Positions 1-5,324 of a stretch of DNA of 5,524 bases are shown piece after piece. Each line of letters starts with the position of its first letter. The stretch's first letter is position 1. This DNA comes from Candidatus Woesearchaeota archaeon (GTDB taxonomy: Archaea > Nanobdellota > Nanobdellia > Woesearchaeales > JAGVZT01). The position numbers and the translations under genes are program-made. The stretch is taken from assembly GCA_019323665.1 (NCBI GenBank), contig JAHWHA010000148.1, positions 1 through 5,524 on the forward strand, in the 5' to 3' direction. The notes under the pieces are model-generated. The model did not search any database, was not told the DNA's origin, and saw nothing but the letters and a program-made list of their open reading frames with translations.

Positions 1-10
1 ACAAACATTT

Positions 11-16
11 GGAGGT
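11..16 (+). promoter_or_regulatory. Strong Shine-Dalgarno (GGAGGT) for the surface-protein gene
   Basis: GGAGGT ends five bases before the ATG at 22 and is a near-full match to the archaeal 16S rRNA 3' tail. It fixes the start of the surface-protein gene. It is the only strong ribosome binding site in the window; most other genes instead have a TATA box at leaderless distance. This suggests the gene is translated from a leadered or polycistronic mRNA whose promoter lies left of the window. Confidence 0.85.
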
Positions 17-21
17 ATAAA

Positions 22-1593
22 ATGAATGCAGGCAAAATCGTTATTGGCTTTTTTCTGCTGTTGGCGCTGGCTTTAGCCGTAAGTGCTAATCCTATTCTCA
101 CAGTGCAGAGTACTGCCTCTGTTGATGAGAACCAGGAGCTAACAATTGTGATGACATCAACTGCGCCAGATAACGGCGACAGCGTTTTTGAGAAAGATGT
201 GTCATATGGTACATTGACAAAAGACAGCAACACACAGGCGACTTTTAAGTGGAAACCTGGTTATAGTGACGAGGGAGACCATCTGATTACCTTTAGTGTG
301 AAGGATAGTGACAATGTTAAGTCAGAGGGCCAGACAACTGTGACTGTCAACAATGTCAATAGAGCTCCCGTTATTACAAGTTCTGCAGTGGCTAGTGTTG
401 AGCTGGATGATGATTACTCCTACCATGTTGAGGCTACTGATGCTGATGGAGACACATTAACCTTCAGCCTACTTGAAAGCCCTGATGATATGGATATTGA
501 CTCCTCAAGTGGTGTTATAACCTGGGAGCCAACATATGAGGATGTTGGAAATAACAATGTGATTGTTCAGGTTAGCGATGGAACTGATACTGATACACAG
601 GAGTTTGATGTTGATATTGTTGCCCTAAGAATTGATGAAGTAAACATCAAAATCGCAGGAGACGACGATGGATATGACGATGAGGATGACTTTGAAGTTA
701 CGGTTGGCGACACATTAGAGTTTGAGGTTGTTGTTGACAATCTGTTCTCAGGAGACTCCAATGATGAAGAGATTGACATTGAGAAAGTAAGAGTACAGAT
801 AACAATCATAGACTGGGATGACAGTGGTGATGATGTTTTTAAGAGTGACAGGGAAGATATTGGCTATGATGACAGCCAGAGCTTTGATTTTGACCTTGGA
901 ACAGTGCCTGGTGATATCCCAGATGGTGACCATGATGTTGAGATTGAGGTTTGGGGAGATGATGAGAACGGCGTTGAGCACAGGGCAACTTGGAGGTTGA
1001 CCTTACAAGTGGATAAGGAGCGTGAAGATATTAGGTTGGTGAGTTACGCTCTTGAGCCTTCAAGTGTGAGCTGTAATCGCAACCCAATGCTTAATGTCAG
1101 GTTGACCAACTATGGTTCAAAAGACTCTGATGAGATTGTGTTTGAAGCTGTCAATAGCGCGCTTGGAATAAGCATACAAGACTATGACATCGACCTGGAT
1201 GAGGGCGACACCGAAAGCCTTGAGTATCAGCTTCACTTTATGAGCGATGTTGCTCCTGGCAACTATGCAATTAGGATCTCAAGCTACTATGACATGGATG
1301 CATTTGATGACGATGATGTGAGTGATAGCGACACTGTGATACTAACAGTGCTGAAATGCGTTGAGGAGGAGCCTGAAGAGGAAGAGCCTGAGGAAGAGGA
1401 AGAAGAAGAGGATGAGGTTGTAGTTGTGCCACCTGAAGAGGATGATGGTGGGGAAGAGATTCCAGTTCAGCCAACCGAGCCTGGTTTTAAGCTTCTGAGC
1501 AAGGAAACCCTCTACATACTTGCTCTTGTTATGCTCAACCTGCTAGTGGTTGTTGTGATTATTGTGCTGCTAGTAAGGCTGGCCAGAAGGTAA
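22..1593 (+). CDS. Secreted, membrane-anchored acidic protein with tandem Ig-like/cadherin-like domains
   Basis: This 523-residue protein is predicted to sit outside the cell, held by a C-terminal helix. Residues 1-22 form a signal peptide (hydrophobic 6-20, likely cleavage after VSA). Two beta-sandwich repeats follow at about 24-111 and 114-200. Both carry the F/T-x-W-x-P...G...V-x-D pattern of putative Ig/cadherin-like domains, and the second has a DADGDTLTF motif (140-148) that could bind Ca2+. A longer, very acidic beta-rich domain spans about 203-332. A CARDB-like domain spans about 336-446 and is bracketed by the protein's only two cysteines, C351 and C446. A Glu/Pro stalk (448-465), a linker, a transmembrane helix (about 497-518) and a basic RLARR tail complete it. 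The role is inferred to be cell-surface adhesion, envelope structure or binding; no catalytic motif is visible. The start is set by the GGAGGT site. Confidence 0.88.
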   Translation: MNAGKIVIGFFLLLALALAVSANPILTVQSTASVDENQELTIVMTSTAPDNGDSVFEKDVSYGTLTKDSNTQATFKWKPGYSDEGDHLITFSVKDSDNVKSEGQTTVTVNNVNRAPVITSSAVASVELDDDYSYHVEATDADGDTLTFSLLESPDDMDIDSSSGVITWEPTYEDVGNNNVIVQVSDGTDTDTQEFDVDIVALRIDEVNIKIAGDDDGYDDEDDFEVTVGDTLEFEVVVDNLFSGDSNDEEIDIEKVRVQITIIDWDDSGDDVFKSDREDIGYDDSQSFDFDLGTVPGDIPDGDHDVEIEVWGDDENGVEHRATWRLTLQVDKEREDIRLVSYALEPSSVSCNRNPMLNVRLTNYGSKDSDEIVFEAVNSALGISIQDYDIDLDEGDTESLEYQLHFMSDVAPGNYAIRISSYYDMDAFDDDDVSDSDTVILTVLKCVEEEPEEEEPEEEEEEEDEVVVVPPEEDDGGEEIPVQPTEPGFKLLSKETLYILALVMLNLLVVVVIIVLLVRLARR

Positions 1594-1594
1594 A

Positions 1595-1613
1595 TTTTTT
1601 TTATTTACTTTTT
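1595..1613 (+). terminator. Oligo-T transcription terminator after the surface-protein gene
   Basis: Eight consecutive T residues (1595-1602) begin one base after the TAA stop, followed by a second T-run (1609-1613) in a pyrimidine-rich stretch. No hairpin precedes it. This matches the known archaeal pattern of termination at T-tracts without a stem. A new promoter starts about 25 bases further on, which supports a transcript end here. Confidence 0.65.
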
Positions 1614-1637
1614 CTCTTATTTATTGAAACAACAAGA

Positions 1638-1645
1638 TTTAAATA
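1638..1645 (+). promoter_or_regulatory. Archaeal TATA box (TTTAAATA) for the DUF1189-like gene
   Basis: TTTAAATA is centred about 27 bases before the ATG at 1669, preceded by a purine-rich AACAAGA that could serve as the BRE. With the usual archaeal TATA-to-start distance, transcription would begin at or within a few bases of the ATG. No Shine-Dalgarno is present, so the mRNA is probably leaderless. Confidence 0.7.
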
Positions 1646-1668
1646 CCTAAATATATACAAAACACTAT

Positions 1669-2463
1669 ATGGAAGAACAGTTCAAAGGTGTAAAAAAGAG
1701 GTTTGCCAGAAAGATTCCTGTGGAGTTTTTTATGACTCTGGCAAAGGTGTTTAATCCCAATTCTTATGAAGAGCTTAGCCGAAAGACTATGAAGAATGTT
1801 TGGCTCTATTTTGTTAATCTTATGGCATTCAGCTTTGTTCTTATGCTTCTATTTGCGATTCCAGGAGCAATATATTTGAGGGACAATATTGACAAAGAGT
1901 TGAGGAAGTTTGATGAGCTTTCTGTTGATATCAATGTGACTCAAAAAGCCCCAATCTATATCAAACCACTGCATTTGAGGATTGATACAAATGCTGAGAG
2001 TGAGATTGGGGCAGAGAGGGTGCTTATTGCAGAAGATGACCTTGTTGTGAAGCGCTGTATGCAGCCTTTCTGCGCTCTGGGAGTTAAGAGCCCATGGATG
2101 CTCAACTGGGATGAGTATTCTGACCTAACGGCAAAGCGGACAGAGGTTGCGGCAATCCTTATTGGTATTGTATTGTTGCTGCTGCCTTCAATCCTCCTCA
2201 CACTATTTGTTGGGCTTGGTCTGTATTACCTGTTCCTCGCGCTTGTGTTTATGGTGTTTGGGTTTGTTCTGCTGCGTATTGTGAGGAAAAGGATGAAGTT
2301 ACCGCAGATCTTTAAACTATCATTGTTTGCACTTACACCTGTAGTAATCGTAAAAACCATCAATGTGCCTTTTGGGTGCGATTTATACTATATCCCAGGG
2401 CTTATCTCTTTGTTCTATTTTGTGGTAGGGCTGATTCTGGCAGCTGAGAAAGGGTTTAGGTAG
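1669..2463 (+). CDS. Polytopic membrane protein, DUF1189-like
   Basis: This is a 264-residue membrane protein of unknown function. A basic cytoplasmic N-terminus (1-42) contains an amphipathic FFMTLAKVFNPNSYEEL segment. Helix 1 (about 45-70) leads to a roughly 85-residue soluble loop (71-157). Four more helices follow (about 158-180, 182-202, 214-231, 239-259). The one-helix, soluble-loop, helix-bundle order, an IDT motif in the loop (105-107) and the LPQIFKLSLFALTP segment (211-224) before the fourth helix all resemble the DUF1189 family, which is related to Yip1. This assignment is from remembered family pattern, not a search; Yip1-like is the main alternative. The loop is probably extracytoplasmic and carries C130 and C135, which could form a disulfide. 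The gene has its own leaderless-type promoter and follows the surface-protein terminator, so it is probably a separate transcript. Confidence 0.7.
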   Translation: MEEQFKGVKKRFARKIPVEFFMTLAKVFNPNSYEELSRKTMKNVWLYFVNLMAFSFVLMLLFAIPGAIYLRDNIDKELRKFDELSVDINVTQKAPIYIKPLHLRIDTNAESEIGAERVLIAEDDLVVKRCMQPFCALGVKSPWMLNWDEYSDLTAKRTEVAAILIGIVLLLLPSILLTLFVGLGLYYLFLALVFMVFGFVLLRIVRKRMKLPQIFKLSLFALTPVVIVKTINVPFGCDLYYIPGLISLFYFVVGLILAAEKGFR

Positions 2464-2516
2464 GGTTTATTTTAAGCTGCCAACATTGCAGAGAAAAACT
2501 GGAAAATACAATTGTC

Positions 2517-2882
2517 TTATTGGGGAAATCCAAGAATATCTGTGATATAATCGACATAAGGTCTAGGGACAAAAGAAACTTCCATATATGCAGTAACACC
2601 CCTTTGTAAGTAGTCATTTATAACCTCCATTGAAGTAAGACTACCAAGACACAGCATAACAAGAGGAATGCGTCTTTCCAACAGTGCTGTTGAGATATCT
2701 CTATTTTCACCATCAATCTTATCATACATAAACACAAGATCTGCAGACAAAGTCTCTGGATTTATTTCCGGTTCAACCGCATGCATAATCTCATAATCTG
2801 CAAACGCTGCCTGAAGTTGAGGAATCACGCTAGCTCCCCACCGGGAAAAGTTTTTGCTTGTCAAGAAAAGAACTCTCTTCAT
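2517..2882 (-). CDS. Small protein with a degenerate CheY-receiver-like fold
   Basis: This 121-residue protein has no signal peptide or membrane helix. It alternates hydrophobic strands and helices like a phosphoacceptor receiver: strand VLFLTS (4-9), DLVFMYD (48-54), PLVMLCL (73-79), then GVTAYMEVSF (95-104) and a final helix (about 106-117). The last two match the receiver pattern of a strand ending in Thr/Ser, then G-A-x-x-Y-x-x-K-P-F. In that register the acidic pair is replaced by T8/S9, the conserved Thr by C78, and the Lys-Pro by V102-S103. The phosphoacceptor position falls on Y53 or D54 depending on register. If it is a receiver, it is probably not phosphorylated in the normal way; another flavodoxin-like or Rossmann-like fold is possible. 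It has its own TATA box, with the ATG at 2882 about 26 bases downstream. RidA lies upstream on the same strand, 52 bases away. Confidence 0.68.
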   Translation of the reverse strand: MKRVLFLTSKNFSRWGASVIPQLQAAFADYEIMHAVEPEINPETLSADLVFMYDKIDGENRDISTALLERRIPLVMLCLGSLTSMEVINDYLQRGVTAYMEVSFVPRPYVDYITDILGFPQ

Positions 2883-2903
2883 AGCTCATAGGGAATTTGA
2901 CAT

Positions 2904-2911
2904 AATATAAA
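2904..2911 (-). promoter_or_regulatory. Archaeal TATA box (TTTATATT) for the receiver-like gene
   Basis: Read on the minus strand, TTTATATT is centred about 26 bases upstream of the ATG at 2882, the leaderless distance. It directly follows a minus-strand T5 run (2909-2913 overlaps its left edge). That run could also help end the RidA transcript, so the same AT-rich patch may do both jobs. Confidence 0.6.
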
Positions 2912-2934
2912 AATTTTATGCTGTTCAATCCCCT

Positions 2935-3306
2935 CTATTCTTTGGCTGCTGTGCATTCAATCTCAATCAAAGCTCCTAATGGAAGCTCTTTTACAGCCAA
3001 TGCAACTCTTGCTGGATATTCTTTCGAGAAATACTCCTTATAGATCTCATTCACTTTTGCATAATATTTAATATCTGTGAGATAGATTCTGACTTTGACA
3101 ATATCTGATAAACTCCAGTGAGCTTGCTCAATTATTGTTTTAATATTTTCCAGGGTTTGTCTTGTCTGGTTTTCTATTCCATCAACCAGTTTTCCTGTGT
3201 CAGGATTGAGGCCAATTTGGCCTGATATTTCCATCATATATTTACTGCTATGAATAACTGCGTTTGAAAATGGGAAATTGCCTGCTGGGATTGTTGTTTT
3301 TGGCAT
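2935..3306 (-). CDS. ridA: RidA family (YjgF/YER057c/UK114) reactive intermediate deaminase
   Basis: RidA proteins are cytoplasmic trimers that hydrolyse reactive enamine/imine intermediates released by PLP enzymes, protecting other enzymes from damage. This 123-residue protein aligns along its whole length with the family (E. coli RidA is 128). Visible motifs are SGQIGLNPDTG (28-38), QTRQTLENIK (47-56), IVKVRIYLTD (69-78), VNEIY (85-89), YPARVALAVKELP (97-109) and IEIECTA (114-120). The substrate-binding Arg is R100 and the conserved Glu is E115. The N-terminal G-P-Y active-site loop reads F-P-F-S-N (11-15), so the usual Tyr is Phe and the Gly is lost; substrate choice may differ from classical RidA. 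It is transcribed away from the HD hydrolase gene from its own promoter. The ATG at 3306 is about 29 bases from the TATA box and has no Shine-Dalgarno. Confidence 0.93.
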   Translation of the reverse strand: MPKTTIPAGNFPFSNAVIHSSKYMMEISGQIGLNPDTGKLVDGIENQTRQTLENIKTIIEQAHWSLSDIVKVRIYLTDIKYYAKVNEIYKEYFSKEYPARVALAVKELPLGALIEIECTAAKE

Positions 3307-3331
3307 ATATATACATGTTAAGAAGTACTCC

Positions 3332-3339
3332 TTATATTT
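3332..3339 (-). promoter_or_regulatory. Archaeal TATA box (AAATATAA) for ridA
   Basis: On the minus strand AAATATAA is centred about 29 bases upstream of the ridA ATG, preceded by an A-rich ACCAAAAC that fits a BRE. The TATATATA run next to the start codon (3305-3312) is too close to act as the TATA box for this start. The site lies back to back with the HD-gene promoter, the two TATA centres being 23 bases apart. Confidence 0.6.
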
Positions 3340-3354
3340 GTTTTGGTGGAAACC

Positions 3355-3362
3355 TTTTTAAG
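3355..3362 (+). promoter_or_regulatory. Archaeal TATA box (TTTTTAAG) for the HD hydrolase-RIO1 operon
   Basis: TTTTTAAG is centred about 27 bases before the ATG at 3385, with a purine-rich TGGAAACC just upstream as a possible BRE. It argues against translation starting at the in-frame TTG at 3343, because that codon would lie upstream of the predicted transcript start. Confidence 0.62.
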
Positions 3363-3384
3363 CAGATTTATTCTAATTGTTGGT

Positions 3385-3930
3385 ATGGACCAAACAATCC
3401 GCAAGCTGTATCAGTTGAAGAATATTGAAAGAGCCAACCGTGTCAAAGATAGACAGGAGAGCTCTGCTGAACATACATGGAGCTGCCTAATGCTGGCTGA
3501 CTATTTTCTAACCAAACATAAAATGAAGCTTGACAGACTACACGTGTATGAGTTATTGATGTATCATGATGTTGTTGAGATTGAGGCTGGTGATGTGCCT
3601 ATTCATCACAATCGCGATGACAAACATGATAAAGAGATGAAGGCTTTGGATAAACTTAAGAATGAGATTCCAGTCGAACTCAGAGCGAAGTTAGTTGCGC
3701 TGTTTACTGAGTTTGAAGAGGAAAAAACAAAAGAGGCAAGGTTTGCGAAAGCCATTGATAAACTGGATGCAACTCTTCATGAGCTTGATTATCCAGCTGA
3801 CTGGAAGGGTTGGACAGAGCCAAAGGTTAGAAAGTATAATGACAAGTATTTTGAAGGATTTCCAGAAATCCAGAAGTTACATGATGAACTGTTGAAATAT
3901 GTCAAAGCAAAAGGTTATTATGATGGCTAA
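3385..3930 (+). CDS. HD-domain phosphohydrolase, YfbR/HDDC2-like
   Basis: This 181-residue cytoplasmic protein has the metal-binding HD signature. H30 lies in SSAEHTW, H61-D62 in MYHDVVEIEAGD, and D125 in AKAIDKLDA. These are the expected H...HD...D ligands of a divalent-metal phosphohydrolase. The spacing and the E-x-x-x-G-D element after the HD pair match the YfbR/HDDC2 group (HD_3-type), whose characterised members remove phosphate from (deoxy)nucleoside 5'-monophosphates. The exact substrate here is inferred. Length fits the family (roughly 180-200). I chose ATG 3385 over the in-frame TTG at 3343 because a TATA box sits between them at 3355-3362, about 27 bases before 3385. The extra 14 residues from the TTG add nothing of the conserved fold. 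The end overlaps the start of the RIO1 kinase gene, so the two are probably co-transcribed. Confidence 0.88.
   Translation: MDQTIRKLYQLKNIERANRVKDRQESSAEHTWSCLMLADYFLTKHKMKLDRLHVYELLMYHDVVEIEAGDVPIHHNRDDKHDKEMKALDKLKNEIPVELRAKLVALFTEFEEEKTKEARFAKAIDKLDATLHELDYPADWKGWTEPKVRKYNDKYFEGFPEIQKLHDELLKYVKAKGYYDG
3911..3915 (+). promoter_or_regulatory. Weak Shine-Dalgarno (AAGGT) for rio1
   Basis: AAGGT lies inside the 3' end of the HD gene, four bases before ATG 3920 and seven before ATG 3923. It partly matches GGAGGT. It favours one of these tandem ATGs over the upstream ATG at 3899, which has no such site. Confidence 0.4.
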
Positions 3931-4627
3931 GAAAACGCGCGAGAAATTCAAGGTAATGAAGAATGTTTTTGATATGTTCACCTTGAGGACTCTCTTTGAC
4001 TTGGAGTCAAAAGGCCATTTTATTGAAGATACTCTTGTGCCGATAAGTGTTGGCAAGGAGTCAAATATTTTCTGGGGTGAGAGCGAGCAGGACAATGTTA
4101 TTGTTAAAATCTATAGGGTGCAGAGCTGCGATTTCAACAGGATGTATGACTATATTAAGCATGATCCGCGCTTTTTGAAGATGAAGAGACAGCGCAGGAA
4201 GGTTATTTTGAGCTGGGTGCAGCGGGAATATAGAAATCTGTTAAATGCAAGAGAAGCTGGTGTAAAAGCTCCAATCCCCTATGCGATATTGAATAATGTG
4301 ATTGTGATGGAGATGATTGGTGATGAGGTGCCTGCTGCCAAGTTAAAGGATGATCTGCCTGAAAAACCAAAAGAGTTTTTCAATGATATTGTTGACATGA
4401 CCAAGAGGTTCTATAAATATGGGTATGTGCATGGGGATTTATCACATTTCAATATTTTGAACTATAACCAGAAGCCTGTGTTTATTGATTTTTCACAGTC
4501 TACAACACTCAACAATCCATCAGCTGAGGAATATCTGGAGCGCGATATCAATGTGGTTAGCGAGTTCTTCCGCAAGCTTGGAGTTAAGGTTGATGAGAAA
4601 AAGGTGCTGAAGAAGATAAGGTCATGA
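3920..4627 (+). CDS. rio1: RIO1-type atypical serine/threonine kinase/ATPase
   Basis: RIO1 kinases act in late maturation of the small ribosomal subunit, using ATP binding and hydrolysis on the pre-subunit. Numbered from ATG 3920 (235 residues), the protein shows the RIO fold motifs in order. They are the nucleotide loop SVGKES (43-48; family consensus STGKEA), VKIYR with lysine K63, HDPRF (81-85), hinge VMEMIG (129-134), catalytic loop HGDLSHFN (171-178; D173, N178) and metal-binding IDFSQ (189-193; D190). There is no N-terminal winged helix and the metal loop is IDFSQ rather than IDFPQ, so RIO1 is favoured over RIO2. Start candidates are ATG 3899, 3920 and 3923; the weak AAGGT at 3911 favours 3920 or 3923, overlapping the HD gene by 8-11 bases. 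The stop codon lies in a palindrome shared with the convergent bud32. Confidence 0.93.
   Translation: MMAKKTREKFKVMKNVFDMFTLRTLFDLESKGHFIEDTLVPISVGKESNIFWGESEQDNVIVKIYRVQSCDFNRMYDYIKHDPRFLKMKRQRRKVILSWVQREYRNLLNAREAGVKAPIPYAILNNVIVMEMIGDEVPAAKLKDDLPEKPKEFFNDIVDMTKRFYKYGYVHGDLSHFNILNYNQKPVFIDFSQSTTLNNPSAEEYLERDINVVSEFFRKLGVKVDEKKVLKKIRS
4622..4627. other. Palindromic TCATGA holding both convergent stop codons
   Basis: The six bases TCATGA equal their own reverse complement. On the plus strand they encode the last Ser and TGA of the RIO1 kinase; on the minus strand they encode the last Ser and TGA of Bud32. The two coding regions therefore overlap by exactly six bases with no intergenic space. 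Confidence 0.95.
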
Positions 4628-5221
4628 CTTTGTCTTATAGCGGCCTCGTAGCTCAACTGTTTTGAATCTTTTTAGAATATCTTCTGCCTGGTTTGCATGC
4701 TGCTTGTATGCTTGGATTACTACTTTGAATGCCTGCTTGGCAATTTCATTGTGCTTTGATTCCAGTGCCCTTTTCAACAGGTGCAAATCAACTGCCTTGT
4801 CTTCTATTTTGTGTGATTCATAGCTCAATCCAAAGTCAATAAAGTAGATTTGGTCTTTGAGAATCATATTGGAAGTAGTCAAATCTGAATGAACAATGTG
4901 GTTGTTATGTAGCTTGGCAACCTTTTCTCCAATTTCCTTACAGAGTTTTTGATGATTGGTTTTGGTTAACACATCTCGCAGCCTGGGTGCATCAATATAC
5001 TGCATGGCCACGGTCATCTTTGCATCATCTGAATCTATCAACTTTGGTGTAAAACCAAGTTTTTCCAGTTTTTGCAGAAGCTTTGCCTCTTTTCTTGTTC
5101 TGTATTTTCTCAGCTTTTGGTCAATTTCCGGCAGCCTGTAGCTCTTGGCTATTCTTTCTTTGACTACCTTGTTTTTGTCAAGATAGATTATTGCCTCTGC
5201 GCCGTCTCCAATTTTTTCCAT
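4622..5221 (-). CDS. bud32: Bud32/PRPK-type kinase, KEOPS complex subunit
   Basis: Bud32 is the small kinase/ATPase of KEOPS, which with Kae1 transfers threonylcarbamoyl to A37 of ANN-decoding tRNAs (t6A). This 199-residue protein has the usual short Bud32 layout. Visible elements are the G-A-E-A-x-I-Y nucleotide loop (7-13), lysine K21 in VVKERIAKSYR, the RTRKEA helix (41-46, E45), HSDLTTSN (111-118; D113, N118), FIDFGLS (127-133; D129), EDKAVDLHLLKRALES and a C-terminal RGRYK. The LTTSN loop and the RGR tail are diagnostic of Bud32. The catalytic loop reads H-S-D where H-G-D is usual. It is not fused to Kae1, and no other KEOPS gene is visible here, although in several archaea the two are fused or adjacent. 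The ATG at 5221 is about 27 bases from a TATA box, so the transcript is probably leaderless and monocistronic. Confidence 0.95.
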   Translation of the reverse strand: MEKIGDGAEAIIYLDKNKVVKERIAKSYRLPEIDQKLRKYRTRKEAKLLQKLEKLGFTPKLIDSDDAKMTVAMQYIDAPRLRDVLTKTNHQKLCKEIGEKVAKLHNNHIVHSDLTTSNMILKDQIYFIDFGLSYESHKIEDKAVDLHLLKRALESKHNEIAKQAFKVVIQAYKQHANQAEDILKRFKTVELRGRYKTKS

Positions 5222-5243
5222 ATAAGCACCAGAGATTAGCCAT

Positions 5244-5251
5244 TATATAAA
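5244..5251 (-). promoter_or_regulatory. Archaeal TATA box (TTTATATA) for bud32
   Basis: On the minus strand TTTATATA is centred about 27 bases upstream of the bud32 ATG and is a near-ideal archaeal TATA element. No Shine-Dalgarno is present between it and the ATG. The rest of the gap between bud32 and the next gene (5252-5324) is AT-rich and shows nothing else I can support. Confidence 0.7.
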
Positions 5252-5324
5252 GATTATTAAGTTATAGTCCATTTGTATTTGAAATCTGGTATTATTGGTT
5301 CTATTGATATTTAACAAATAAGAA

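Noticed and set aside
567..1474. Overlapping open frames inside the surface-protein gene on both strands (567-809 -, 748-981 -, 818-1000 +, 1271-1474 -)
   Set aside because: They have low-complexity or biased composition caused by the Asp/Glu-rich codons of the main gene and no start signals of their own.
1956..2201. Minus-strand open frame inside the DUF1189-like gene
   Set aside because: It is fully inside a convincing membrane-protein gene, is rich in Ser/Arg as expected of an antisense shadow, and has no TATA box or binding site.
2477..2491. Small inverted repeat CTGC...GCAG between the convergent DUF1189-like and receiver-like genes
   Set aside because: The stem is only four base pairs with no T-tract directly after it, so it cannot be called a terminator.
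3343..3384. N-terminal extension of the HD protein from a TTG codon
   Set aside because: The TATA box at 3355-3362 lies inside it, at the correct distance for a leaderless start at ATG 3385, and the extra 14 residues match no part of the HD fold.
3695..5141. Other alternative-frame open frames within the HD, rio1 and bud32 genes (3695-3895 +, 3877-4095 -, 4462-4656 -, 4956-5141 +)
   Set aside because: Each is covered by a gene with clear family motifs and has no recognisable motif of its own.
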